From Pseudacidovorax intermedius (GTDB lineage: Bacteria; Pseudomonadota; Gammaproteobacteria; Burkholderiales; Burkholderiaceae_C): a stretch of DNA of 64,000 bases. Below the pieces are notes generated by a model, which worked only from the letters and a program-made list of their open reading frames with translations, did not search any database and was not told where the DNA came from. Of this stretch, positions 7,753-15,826 are shown piece after piece. Positions within the stretch are counted from its first letter, which is position 1, and every line of letters begins with the position of its first letter. A program made the translations under genes and the position numbers. The stretch is from contig NZ_LDSL01000064.1 in the NCBI RefSeq assembly GCF_001476815.1, positions 61,293-125,292 on the forward strand, in the 5' to 3' direction.

Positions 7753-10077
7753 ATGGCCTACATCAAGAGCCGCAAGCACGCCGCGCCGCGTGCTGCTTCC
7801 GCCTGGACCGGCGCCGCAGCCGCCCTGGTCGCCATCGCCGCGCCGGCCGGCGCGCAGAACGCACCCGCCCCGAGCAACACGGCCGCGGCCGCCACGCTGC
7901 GCGAGGTGCGCGTCGAAGGCGCGACCGAGTCCTTCAAGGCCGACACCGTCTCCTCGCCCAAGTTCACCCAGCCGCTGGTGGACACGCCGCAGACCATCAC
8001 CGTCATCAAGAAGGAAGTGCTGCAGGAACAGGGCGCCACCACCCTGACCGAGGCGCTGCGCAACACGCCCGGCATCACCTTCCAGATGGGCGAGAACGGC
8101 AACACCTCCACGGGCGACGCCGTCTTCCTGCGCGGCTTCGACACCTCCGGCAGCATCTTCGTGGACGGCGCCCGCGACGTCGGCACCGTCACCCGCGACA
8201 TGTTCAACGTCGAGCAGGTCGAGGTGGTCAAGGGTCCGGCCAGCGCCGACATCGGCCGCACAGCGCCCACCGGCTACATCAACCTGGTCAGCAAGGTGCC
8301 CCAGGCATCCAACTTCTTCGCCGGCAGCGTCAGCCTGGGCAGCGCCGACGCCAAGCGCGCCACCGCCGACCTCAACCGCGTGCTGAACGCCGAAGGCACG
8401 ACGGCCCTGCGCCTGAACGTCATGACGCAGGACAGCGGCGTGCCGGGCCGGGACTACGTCAAGAACAAGGGCTGGGCCTTCGCGCCGTCCATCGCCTTCG
8501 GCCTGAACACGCCGACGCGCGTGATCCTGCAGTACCAGCACGTCGAGCAGCGCAACCGGCCCGACGGCGGCATTCCCACCGTCGGGCTGCAGGGCTACTA
8601 CCTGGCGCAGCTGGCCGCCCGCGGCGGCAACGGCCCGCAGCCCGACACGCGCAACTACTACGGCTGGCTGTCCGACCACGACAACGTGGACGGCGACATG
8701 CTCACCGCCCGTGTCGAGCACGACTTCGACGGCGGCGTGAAGCTGCGCAACCTCACCCGCTGGGGCCGCACCGACCAGGACCTGGTGCTCACCGCGCCCT
8801 TCAGCAACGGCCTGCTGACGCCCTCGGTCGCCAATCCGCTGACCTGGTCCACCCGCCTGCTGCCGCAGGGCAAGGGCCAGCGCAACGAGATCCTGGCGAA
8901 CCAGACCAACGTCACGGCCGACGTGCAGACCGGCAGCGTCAAGCACTCGATCAGCGCCGGGCTGGAGCTGACGCGCGAGGAACAGGACAACACCACCAGG
9001 GCCGCGACGATCAACGCCGGCAACGGCGTGCGCACGGTCTCCGGCACGCCGCCGACGGTGTCCTACCTGGCCTACACCAGCCTGTACGCGCCCAACCCGT
9101 ACCGCGCCTTCGTGCCGGTGCTGCCCACCGGTGCCAGCACCGCCGGCAGCACCCGCACCGCGGCGCTGTATGCCTTCGACACGCTCAAGTTCAACGAGCA
9201 GTGGCAGCTGACCGGCGGCCTGCGCTGGGAGCACTACCGCACCCGCTTCAACAGCCTGGCCGCACCGGTCAACGGCGTGCAGACCGCGCTGGGGCAGGAG
9301 GCCTCGGACAACCTGCTCACCGGCAAGCTGGGCCTGGTCTACAAGCCGGCGGACAACGGCAGCGTCTATGCCGCCTATGCCACGGGCGCCCAGCCGCCGG
9401 GCGGCAACTTCAGCTTCCCGACCTCGCTGACCACCGCCAACGTCAACAACCTCAACCTGGACCCGCAGAAGTCCAAGACCTTCGAGGTGGGCACCAAGTG
9501 GGACGTGATGGACAAGCGCCTGGCCCTGTCGGCGGCCGCCTTCCGCACCATCAACCAGAACGAGCAGGTGCAGGTGGATGCCTTCGGCAACTTCGAGCAG
9601 TACGGCAAGACCCGCGTCCAGGGCCTGGAGCTGAGCGCCGTCGGCCAGATCACGCCGGCCTGGCAGGTGATCGGCGGCCTGGCCCGCATCGACACCGAGA
9701 TCCTGCAGGGCCCGCTGACCGGCACCAGCACCAACGGCGCGCAGATCCGCTACTCGCCCAAGCTGTCGGCCACGCTGTGGACCAGCTACCGCCTGCCCCT
9801 GGGCCTGACGGTGGGCGGCGGCGTGCGGTACGTGTCGACCCAGCAGCGCGCCACGTCCGCCGCGGCCATCACCGCCACCAGCTTCTTCCCCGAAGTGCCG
9901 GCCTACACCGTGTGGGACGCGATGATCGGCTACGAGGTCAACCGCAACGTGAGCATCCAGCTGAACCTGTTCAACCTGACCGACAAGTTCTACCTCGCGC
10001 GCGTGAACAACGCCGGCAACCGGCTGGTGATGGGCACGCCGCGCTCGGCGACGCTGAGCGCTAATTTCCGGTTCTAG
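7753..10077 (+). CDS. fiu: TonB-dependent catecholate siderophore receptor (Fiu-like)
   Basis: Outer-membrane receptor of 774 residues. A signal peptide ending APAGAQN is followed by a TonB-box-like segment (LREVRVEGA), a plug domain (DTPQTITVIKKEVL; LRGFDTSGSIFVDGARDVG; VEVVKGPASADIG) and a 22-strand barrel ending in ATLSANFRF with the terminal Phe required for outer-membrane insertion. The plug sequence and the adjacent PiuC/YbiX-type hydroxylase, as in E. coli fiu-ybiX, support a catecholate-type receptor. Expression is likely Fur-repressed. Confidence 0.93.
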   Translation: MAYIKSRKHAAPRAASAWTGAAAALVAIAAPAGAQNAPAPSNTAAAATLREVRVEGATESFKADTVSSPKFTQPLVDTPQTITVIKKEVLQEQGATTLTEALRNTPGITFQMGENGNTSTGDAVFLRGFDTSGSIFVDGARDVGTVTRDMFNVEQVEVVKGPASADIGRTAPTGYINLVSKVPQASNFFAGSVSLGSADAKRATADLNRVLNAEGTTALRLNVMTQDSGVPGRDYVKNKGWAFAPSIAFGLNTPTRVILQYQHVEQRNRPDGGIPTVGLQGYYLAQLAARGGNGPQPDTRNYYGWLSDHDNVDGDMLTARVEHDFDGGVKLRNLTRWGRTDQDLVLTAPFSNGLLTPSVANPLTWSTRLLPQGKGQRNEILANQTNVTADVQTGSVKHSISAGLELTREEQDNTTRAATINAGNGVRTVSGTPPTVSYLAYTSLYAPNPYRAFVPVLPTGASTAGSTRTAALYAFDTLKFNEQWQLTGGLRWEHYRTRFNSLAAPVNGVQTALGQEASDNLLTGKLGLVYKPADNGSVYAAYATGAQPPGGNFSFPTSLTTANVNNLNLDPQKSKTFEVGTKWDVMDKRLALSAAAFRTINQNEQVQVDAFGNFEQYGKTRVQGLELSAVGQITPAWQVIGGLARIDTEILQGPLTGTSTNGAQIRYSPKLSATLWTSYRLPLGLTVGGGVRYVSTQQRATSAAAITATSFFPEVPAYTVWDAMIGYEVNRNVSIQLNLFNLTDKFYLARVNNAGNRLVMGTPRSATLSANFRF

Positions 10078-10258
10078 ACGCGACCCCCTGCCGTTTCTCG
10101 GCGCTCTCTTGCTCGCGCTTTCGGCTTGGAGGGGTGCACCCGGAGGCCCGGCAAAGCCGGTTCCCCGGGTGCCCTGGCGTGGCCTGCTCCGCGGCCATTC
10201 GAACCTTGTGGTCACGGTCGATGCCGGCCCAGCGCAGCAGCAGAGCGCGCCGCCCCCC

Positions 10259-10285
10259 AAACCCGGCCCTCGCGGCCGGTTTTTG
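10259..10285 (+). terminator. Intrinsic terminator in the receptor-hydroxylase gap
   Basis: A CCGGCC/GGCCGG stem followed by TTTTT. The 273-base gap between receptor and hydroxylase genes holds this and nothing else I can support. Confidence 0.7.
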
Positions 10286-10350
10286 CATGGAGCCAGCGGG
10301 CGTCGCAGCCCGGCCGTGACACCCAACCCTCACCGCAAGGAACACCCCCC

Positions 10351-11031
10351 ATGATGGTCCACGTCCCCCAGGTCCTCAGCCCCGCGCAGGTGGCGCAGAT
10401 GCGCGCCGCACTGGACGCCGCCGACTGGATCGACGGCCGCGACACCGTCGGCCCCCAGGGCGCGCGCGTCAAGCACAACCGCCAGTTGGCCGAGCAGTCG
10501 CCGGTGGCGCTGGAACAGGGCCGCATCATCCGCGAGGCGCTGGCGGGGCATCCGCTCTTCTTCTCGGCGGCATTGCCGGCGCGCCTGGTGCCGCCGCTCT
10601 TCAACCGCTACGAGGGCGGCGAAACCTACGGCCTGCACGTGGACGGCGCCGTGCGCAGCCTGCCCGGCGGCGGCGGCCAGCTGCGCACCGACCTGTCGTG
10701 CACCCTGTTCCTCTGCGAGCCGGAGGACTACGACGGCGGCGAACTGGAGGTGGTCGACACCTATGGCACCCACGAGGTGAAGCTGCCAGCGGGTGACCTG
10801 ATCCTCTATCCGGCCAGCAGCCTGCACCAGGTGCATCCCGTCACGCGCGGCGCGCGGGTGTGCGCCTTCTTCTGGCTGCAGAGCATGGTGCGCGACGATG
10901 CGCGGCGCGCCCTGCTCTTCGAGCTGGACCGCAACATCCAGAGCCTGCGCCAGCGCCTGGGCGAATCGGCCGAGAGCGTGGCCCTCACGGCCACGTACCA
11001 CAACCTGCTGCGCATGTGGGCCGAGGTGTAG
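10351..11031 (+). CDS. piuC: PKHD-type Fe(II)/2-oxoglutarate hydroxylase (PiuC/YbiX)
   Basis: A 226-residue member of the PKHD hydroxylase family commonly found beside TonB-dependent iron receptors. The iron-binding triad is visible as H96-x-D98 (GLHVDGAVR) and His159 ([14 protein letters not shown]), with Arg169 placed to hold 2-oxoglutarate. The start is the first of two adjacent ATG codons. The precise substrate is unknown for the family; a role in siderophore use is inferred from position. Confidence 0.92.
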   Translation: MMVHVPQVLSPAQVAQMRAALDAADWIDGRDTVGPQGARVKHNRQLAEQSPVALEQGRIIREALAGHPLFFSAALPARLVPPLFNRYEGGETYGLHVDGAVRSLPGGGGQLRTDLSCTLFLCEPEDYDGGELEVVDTYGTHEVKLPAGDLILYPASSLHQVHPVTRGARVCAFFWLQSMVRDDARRALLFELDRNIQSLRQRLGESAESVALTATYHNLLRMWAEV

Positions 11032-11097
11032 GTGTTGGCGCCGCACCGCCCGAGGAGAAGACGAAGCCCCCACGGCGGCTGAGGATGACGATAGAAA

Positions 11098-11127
11098 TTG
11101 CGAATGCGAGAAATTCGTATTTATAAT
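11098..11127 (+). promoter_or_regulatory. Promoter and Fur-like box before bfd
   Basis: TTGCGA (11098-11103), an 18-base spacer and a perfect TATAAT (11122-11127) form a strong promoter. The spacer holds GCGAAT-GCGAGA-A-ATTCGT, three hexamers spaced like a Fur box but diverged from consensus. Confidence 0.6.
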
Positions 11128-11170
11128 CGCCGCACTTCCTCATCACAGCCAGCCAACTGCAGCCCCTGTC

Positions 11171-11443
11171 ATGATCGTCTGTGTATGCCGCCGTGTTTCG
11201 GACCGCGAGATCGTTCGGCATGCCCGGGCCGGCATGAGTTTCGACGAGATTCAATTCGAACTCGGTGTGGCCACCCAGTGTGGCCGCTGCGAAACCTGTG
11301 CACGCGACGTGGTGGCCCAATGCAGTGCATCGCATCCGGTGGCCGCCCTCCACAGCGACATCGAACCCCGCGCGATCCAGCTTGCCACCGCCATCACGGA
11401 GAGCAAAGCATGGAATTCTTCGCGGCCCTCGTCGGCAGCCTGA
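11171..11443 (+). CDS. bfd: Bacterioferritin-associated ferredoxin
   Basis: A 90-residue [2Fe-2S] protein. Cys4, Cys6, Cys37 and Cys40 (MIVCVC; QCGRC) match the Bfd cluster ligands. Bfd reduces the heme of bacterioferritin to release stored iron when iron is short, in keeping with the Fur-like box ahead of it and with the heme-type bfr 8.5 kb away. The C-terminal 40 residues are less conserved. Confidence 0.9.
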   Translation: MIVCVCRRVSDREIVRHARAGMSFDEIQFELGVATQCGRCETCARDVVAQCSASHPVAALHSDIEPRAIQLATAITESKAWNSSRPSSAA

Positions 11444-11481
11444 GCTTCGCCGGTTCGGTGTGGTGGGTGCTGCGGCGCTAG
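11410..11481 (+). CDS. Possible 23-residue membrane peptide
   Basis: A short frame overlapping the 3' end of bfd in another frame encodes MEFFAALVGSLSFAGSVWWV plus three basic residues, a single hydrophobic helix with a positive tail. There is an AGCAAAGC but no strong ribosome site. Included as a possibility only. Confidence 0.25.
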   Translation: MEFFAALVGSLSFAGSVWWVLRR

Positions 11482-11541
11482 ATCGCCTCTTCTGATCTAA
11501 GCTTTCCGGCCCGCCCAGGCGGGCCTGGATGTGTTTCTGGG

Positions 11542-12267
11542 TTGACCGTGTCGAGCCGCCTTTCTTCTCCTTCCCATTCCTCCCCCCTGGCGCTGTCGCG
11601 CACCACGCTGATCGTCGGCGGGGTCGTGCTCTTCCATGCCGCCGCGCTCTGGGCGCTGCAGAGCGGCCTGATCCGCAAGGCCGCCGAAGTGGTGGTGCCG
11701 GTCGAAATCCTGGCCCAGATCATCGAGGCGCCCAGGCCTGCGCCGCCGCCTCCCCCGCCACCGCCGCCGCCCGCGCCGCCGCAGAAGCAGGCGCCCAAGC
11801 CGCCGCCGCGGCCGATCGCCATCCGCGAGCCCAAGCCCGTGCCGGCACCCAATGCGCCCACCGGCGTGGTGGAGCCGCCGCCGGTCACGGCACCGACGCC
11901 CGCGCCCCCCGCACCGCCTGCGCCGCCCGCGCCCGTGGCACCGCCGACGCCGCCGGCCCCGCCTGCGCCGCGGCTGGTGGAGATCAGCCAGGGCCAGACC
12001 ACCTACGTGCGCGAGCCGCGCGTCGTCTATCCGACCATGAGCCGCAAGCTCGGCGAGACGGGCACCGTCATCGTGGCCGTGTACTACGGCGCGGACGGCC
12101 ATCCCAAGCGGGCCGAGATCGCCAAGTCCAGCGGCTTCGAGCGCCTGGACCAGACCGCCGTGGCCGCCGCCATGAGCTCGCAGGTCACGCCCTTCCGCCA
12201 ACTGGGCGGCGGGGACGCCAACACCGTGTACCTGCTGCGCGCCCCCTTCAACTTCGTCCTGAACTGA
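11542..12267 (+). CDS. tonB: Energy transducer TonB
   Basis: A 241-residue inner-membrane protein: one N-terminal helix (TTLIVGGVVLFHAAALWAL), a long Pro-rich periplasmic spacer (about residues 60-140) and a C-terminal TonB domain (YPTMSRKLGETGTVIVAVYY) ending in FNFVLN. It carries proton-motive energy to TonB-dependent receptors such as the Fiu-like one upstream. The start is TTG at 11542 or GTG at 11548, with no strong ribosome site to decide. exbB and exbD follow within 20 and 4 bases. Confidence 0.92.
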   Translation: MTVSSRLSSPSHSSPLALSRTTLIVGGVVLFHAAALWALQSGLIRKAAEVVVPVEILAQIIEAPRPAPPPPPPPPPPAPPQKQAPKPPPRPIAIREPKPVPAPNAPTGVVEPPPVTAPTPAPPAPPAPPAPVAPPTPPAPPAPRLVEISQGQTTYVREPRVVYPTMSRKLGETGTVIVAVYYGADGHPKRAEIAKSSGFERLDQTAVAAAMSSQVTPFRQLGGGDANTVYLLRAPFNFVLN

Positions 12268-12286
12268 TTTTTCCGCTGGAGTATTT

Positions 12287-13003
12287 ATGGATTCTCAATT
12301 TGGCCTGCTGCACGTCTGGACCCAGGGCGACTTCGTCACCAAGGCCGTCGCCATCCTGCTGCTGGGCATGTCGCTCGCGTCGTGGATCGTGATCCTGGTC
12401 AAGGGACTCGACGTGGTGCGCTACAAGCGCATGGCCCGGCAGTCGGGCCATTTCTGGCACAGCGAGGACTTCGCCACCGCGCTCGACAAGCTGGGCAAGG
12501 ACGACAGCAACCCCTTCCGCGCGCTGGCGCTCGAGGGCCGCGAAGCCGCCGCCCACCACCGCAACACCAAGGCCCACCTGCACGACCAGCTCGACGTGAG
12601 CGACTGGATCACCCGCTGCCTGCGCAACGCCATCGACGAATTCACCGCCCGCCTGCAGGGCGGCCTGGCGATCCTGGCCTCGGTCGGCTCCACGGCGCCC
12701 TTCATCGGCCTGTTCGGCACCGTCTGGGGCATCTACCACGCGCTGCTGGGCATCGGCACCGCCGGCCAGGCGACCATCGACAAGGTGGCGGGCCCCATCG
12801 GCGAGGCGCTGATCATGACCGCGCTGGGCCTGGCCGTGGCCATTCCCGCCGTGCTGGGCTACAACGCCCTGGTGCGCGGCAACAAGTTCGTGCTGAACAA
12901 GCTCAACAGCTTCGCCCACGACCTGCATGCCTACTTCGTCACCGGCGGCCGCGTGCAGGCCAACGGCGAGGCGGCCACCATCGTCTCGCTCAAGAAGGGC
13001 TGA
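12287..13003 (+). CDS. exbB: Biopolymer transport protein ExbB
   Basis: MotA/TolQ/ExbB family protton-channel protein of 238 residues with three transmembrane segments. The second and third are SVGSTAPFIGLFGTVWGIYH and ALIMTALGLAVAIPAVLGYN, with the conserved Thr/Gly pore motifs. It forms the ExbB-ExbD motor that energises TonB. Confidence 0.95.
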   Translation: MDSQFGLLHVWTQGDFVTKAVAILLLGMSLASWIVILVKGLDVVRYKRMARQSGHFWHSEDFATALDKLGKDDSNPFRALALEGREAAAHHRNTKAHLHDQLDVSDWITRCLRNAIDEFTARLQGGLAILASVGSTAPFIGLFGTVWGIYHALLGIGTAGQATIDKVAGPIGEALIMTALGLAVAIPAVLGYNALVRGNKFVLNKLNSFAHDLHAYFVTGGRVQANGEAATIVSLKKG

Positions 13004-13007
13004 TGCC

Positions 13008-13421
13008 ATGGCCTTCGGAACCCAGGACGAACCGGACGACGTGATGAACGAGATCAACATGACGCCCCTGGTGGACGTCATGCTGGTGCTGCTCATCATC
13101 TTCATCATCACCGTGCCGGTGATGAAGCATGCGGTCAACATCGACCTGCCCCGCGCCACCAACGAGCGCGAGGAAACCAAGCCGCAGACCATCCAGCTGA
13201 GCGTGGGCGCGGACGGCAGCTACTACTGGAACCAGGACAAGGTCGACGACGCGACGCTCGAGCAGCGCCTCGCGGCCGAAGGCGCGCGCGACCCGCAGCC
13301 CGAACTGCACATCCGCGGCGACAAGGACGTGCGCTATGAACGCGTGGCCAAGGCGATGGCCGCTGCGCAGAAGGCCGGCGTGCGCAAGATCGGCTTCATC
13401 ACCGATCCGACGCCGCAGTGA
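13008..13421 (+). CDS. exbD: Biopolymer transport protein ExbD
   Basis: A 137-residue ExbD/TolR protein. A short cytosolic N-terminus (NEINMTPLVDVMLVLLIIFI) carries the essential Asp in the single membrane helix, followed by a periplasmic domain ending KIGFITDPTPQ. It is the last host gene before the prophage. Confidence 0.95.
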   Translation: MAFGTQDEPDDVMNEINMTPLVDVMLVLLIIFIITVPVMKHAVNIDLPRATNEREETKPQTIQLSVGADGSYYWNQDKVDDATLEQRLAAEGARDPQPELHIRGDKDVRYERVAKAMAAAQKAGVRKIGFITDPTPQ

Positions 13422-13455
13422 GGACGAGCCCCGCAGGGGCAACGTCGCGCCATCG

Positions 13456-13480
13456 AAGCCGGCCTCGCGCCGGCTTTTTC
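13456..13480 (+). terminator. Intrinsic terminator after exbD
   Basis: AAGCCGGC, a CTCGC loop and GCCGGCTT followed by TTTC, 35 bases after the exbD stop. The remaining 125 bases up to the prophage edge show no gene. Confidence 0.8.
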
Positions 13481-13605
13481 TTTGGCGGGCCGGCAGGCAC
13501 GCACACCCTCGCCGGACGACCGTTACGTGTGGGGAGGTGATCGTTTTGTCAGACCCGGATGGTGGTCGGAAAATCGGAAAACCTGAATCGGGGCGCGGGG
13601 TTACG

Positions 13606-13639
13606 TGAAGTCGGCGAGGTCAGCGGGCCGTTTGGCAGA
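13606..13639. repeat. Proposed left prophage end with one transposase-site motif
   Basis: The end begins TGAAGTCGG and carries TTTGGCAGA at 13631-13639, the inverse of the motif repeated three times at the right end. TTGGGCCG-like sequences further in may be weaker sites. An alternative start, TGTGGGG at 13528, also follows TTACG but matches the right end less well. Confidence 0.55.
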
Positions 13640-13816
13640 GTGGGCCAAATTGGGCCGCCCGCGGCGTCAGAACGGCCGCTGTGGGCCGGGAATGGGTTGG
13701 GCCGAGCCAGGGTAGCCCGAAACGGGATGACGAGCCCAAGGGCCTGATTTCATTGAGAAATACCTCACACCGCGTCACTCGCGGTGCTCTGCCGCCAGCG
13801 GCGCCGCCCAAGCGTT

Positions 13817-14071
13817 GAGGTCGGACGTTTGAGGTCGGACGGGTGATTTTGCGTCCGACCTCGAAAAATCCATGCGCATCAACAGCTTGCGGCGGTCCGT
13901 TTCCCTTGACGCGAGCGTCCGACCTCGCGCAAGGTCGGACGCAAAAAACGGCCCGCTCGGGGCCGTTTGGCGTTGGAAAGGGCGTCCGGGCATGGGCGAG
14001 GTCGGACGTTTAACCGGTTTAACTGACGCCGAGTTAAACCTACAGATCGAGCTGCGCCTGCAGGTCGGACG
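13817..14071. repeat. Array of seven GGTCGGACG motifs at the left end
   Basis: The 11-base unit GAGGTCGGACG occurs at 13817 and 13831 (direct), 13852 and 13916 (inverted) and 13998 (direct); the core GGTCGGACG also occurs at 13933 and, inside mor, at 14063. Apart from the mor 3' end and a terminator this 430-base stretch has no gene I can support. Mixed orientation and irregular spacing suggest protein binding sites; the function is unknown. Confidence 0.7.
13943..13969 (-). terminator. Terminator of the early operon
   Basis: On the minus strand AACGGCCC, CGAGC and GGGCCGTT run into TTTT about 70 bases after the mor stop codon. Confidence 0.65.
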
Positions 14072-14450
14072 CCTGATCGGCGCCCGCCACGATGCGTTCC
14101 ACTGACCGCTCGGTGAGGCGGTAAAGCAGCGCCAGCTCGCGCGCCGTCCGGTGCTTGTACTCCTCGCGGATCCGGGCGTTCCGGGCCGCCGTCAGTGCCG
14201 CCGTCGCCTTCGGCAAGGGGTAGCGCAGGCCGTGGCCATCGTGCGAGAACTCGGCGCACAGCGCCCGCAGGTTGTCTAGGCCGATCAGCTCGGCGTATGG
14301 ATGCTCAGCCGTAGCCTCCGCCGGGATGTAGACGCGCACCCCGCCGTACTGCTCCACGAAGCGCAGCGTTGCGGGCAGCCCGATCAGGCGCACGAACTGC
14401 TGCAGCAGCGGAGGCAGCAGCTCTTCGGCCGGTGCGGTCTTGCCGGTCAT
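14040..14450 (-). CDS. mor: Mor-family transcription activator
   Basis: A 136-residue Mor/C-family activator with the dimerisation part (PATLRFVEQYGGVRVYIP) and a C-terminal helix-turn-helix (TARELALLYRLTERSVERIV). In Mu, Mor switches on middle transcription. Here it is the last gene of the leftward early operon, overlapping gemA by ATGA, and it is the only such activator seen, so it probably acts on the three late promoters directly. Confidence 0.88.
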   Translation of the reverse strand: MTGKTAPAEELLPPLLQQFVRLIGLPATLRFVEQYGGVRVYIPAEATAEHPYAELIGLDNLRALCAEFSHDGHGLRYPLPKATAALTAARNARIREEYKHRTARELALLYRLTERSVERIVAGADQASDLQAQLDL

Positions 14451-14872
14451 GGCTGGGCGTCCGCCTTGGGCCGGTTGAGCATGGCCTTCAGGGCCTCGAT
14501 GACCTTCGTGGCGTCGGCCACCGGCAGGAACCTGGCGTGGGAGTAGCCGGCGCCGGTCACACGCGCGATGAAGGCAAGCAGCGCCTGCGGCGAGCCGTCG
14601 CGGATCCGCTGCGTCTCGCTGAGCTTCTTCCAGAGCCAGACGATCTTCTCCGGCTGACCGAAGGGGCGCTTCTTGGCTGGCGCGGCACCCTGGGCCTCCA
14701 GATAGCGAAGCACGCGCTGCCGGCCGGCGTGGTCCAGATCGCGCGCGCTGCTGACGCTGCCCTGGGCCATCAGCACGGTGCGGTAGGTGGCGTCGTCCAA
14801 GCCGAGTTGAGCCTTCGCCATGTGGATCCGCGCAAGGTCGGCATTTCGGTTGTCGCGAGCGAGTTTGCTCAT
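14447..14872 (-). CDS. gemA: GemA/gp16-like regulatory protein
   Basis: A 141-residue protein of the Mu gp16 (GemA) family: MSKLARDNRNADLARIHMAK, DDATYRTVL and the GQPEKIVWLWKKLSETQRI segment. GemA of Mu influences host gene expression and DNA topology. It is coupled by ATGA overlaps to the genes on either side. Confidence 0.85.
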   Translation of the reverse strand: MSKLARDNRNADLARIHMAKAQLGLDDATYRTVLMAQGSVSSARDLDHAGRQRVLRYLEAQGAAPAKKRPFGQPEKIVWLWKKLSETQRIRDGSPQALLAFIARVTGAGYSHARFLPVADATKVIEALKAMLNRPKADAQP

Positions 14873-15201
14873 CGCGCGCCTCCGGTGACAAACGGCACGG
14901 CCTTGACGATGGCGACATCGCCGGACTGTCCAAGGTCGGATTCGAACGAGTAGCCGAAGGGCCAGCGCGCACCTGTGATGGCCTTGTGCCGCCTGTCCCA
15001 CCGATCCGAATGCTCTTCGTCCGAGATGCCATCTTCAAAGGGGTCCGGCATCCTGGCCAGGCGCTTTTGCAACGAGTGGAAGAAGGCATTCACCCGCCTC
15101 GCTGCGGCGTCGGCTTCGCCCTTCGTGAGTGCCGCGGCCACCACCTCCAGACTGTCTTCGTAGCCAATGACGGGGCGGACGATCACCCACGCCTTCTTCA
15201 T
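14869..15201 (-). CDS. Hypothetical early phage protein (110 aa)
   Basis: Starts MKKAWVIVRPVIGYEDSLEV; mixed alpha/beta, acidic centre (FEDGISDEEHSDRWD). ATGA overlaps with both neighbours make it a real part of the early operon. No family recognised. Confidence 0.7.
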   Translation of the reverse strand: MKKAWVIVRPVIGYEDSLEVVAAALTKGEADAAARRVNAFFHSLQKRLARMPDPFEDGISDEEHSDRWDRRHKAITGARWPFGYSFESDLGQSGDVAIVKAVPFVTGGAR

Positions 15202-15539
15202 GCGGCACGTCCTTTCCTCGACCGTCCGCCCAGCTTGGCCTGGGCGGCGCGCTGCTCGCACCATCTGCTGATCTCGCGGATGAAGATGCTCAACCAGGGC
15301 GACGGGTGCTGGGAAGGCAGGCCAGTCGCCTCGGTGGCTTGGCGCGCGCACTCGTCATAGTCCGGGAGCGGCGTGGCCGGATCCTTCGGGACCATTACCC
15401 AGCCTTCGGGCGACACCGCATCATTGACCACGGCGGCAAAGTCGCGCGCCAGGTCGATGCTCATCCATCGTCCGGTCTTGTGGTCGATCACGTCCGGCCC
15501 GAAGGGCCCGTCAGGGCGATAGGTGAATCTCTTGCTCAT
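15198..15539 (-). CDS. Hypothetical early phage protein (113 aa)
   Basis: Starts MSKRFTYRPDGPFGPDVIDH and ends in a basic tail (KLGGRSRKGRAA). Overlaps its upstream and downstream genes by ATGA. No domain recognised. Confidence 0.68.
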   Translation of the reverse strand: MSKRFTYRPDGPFGPDVIDHKTGRWMSIDLARDFAAVVNDAVSPEGWVMVPKDPATPLPDYDECARQATEATGLPSQHPSPWLSIFIREISRWCEQRAAQAKLGGRSRKGRAA

Positions 15540-15826
15540 GGCTGCACCAGGTGGGTAAAAAGGTTGCGCTGCCCGATCTCGTCCACGGCCTCCGTGCGGC
15601 AGCTGGGGCACAGGTGGCTGTTGGGTCCGACCTGGGTTGCGTGTCGTTCGCACATGGCGGCATCGCACGTCCCTTTGCCAGACTTCGAAGGGCCATCGCA
15701 CAAGAAGCCGCTGGGGGCCAGGCACGCGGCTTCCTTGCCTTCGATCAGCACGCGGGCAGCACAGGGCGCGGGCAGCTTCGAGCCCTTCATGTGCACGATC
15801 CCAATGCCCAGGCGGTAGAACGGCAT
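15536..15826 (-). CDS. Small cysteine-rich early protein
   Basis: A 96-residue protein with ten or so Cys residues including CERHATQ and LCPSC, consistent with a zinc-binding fold. Its ATG overlaps the methyltransferase stop codon (TGATG), so the two are translated together. Function unknown. Confidence 0.65.
   Translation of the reverse strand: MPFYRLGIGIVHMKGSKLPAPCAARVLIEGKEAACLAPSGFLCDGPSKSGKGTCDAAMCERHATQVGPNSHLCPSCRTEAVDEIGQRNLFTHLVQP

Noticed and set aside
7717..10326. 869-codon open frame opposite the siderophore receptor gene
   Set aside because: Shadow frame from high-GC third positions; His/Arg/Gly/Gln-rich with no domain, and the opposite strand encodes a clear receptor.
13528..13540. 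Alternative left prophage end at TGTGGGG
   Set aside because: Preceded by the same TTACG, but it matches the right end (TGAAG on the complementary strand) less well and lies 100 bases from the transposase-site motif.
13775..13993. 72-codon minus-strand frame in the left end
   Set aside because: Runs through the repeat array and terminator, has no ribosome site and no recognisable sequence.
13817..14071. CRISPR array
   Set aside because: Units are only 9-11 bases, in both orientations and irregularly spaced; no cas genes.
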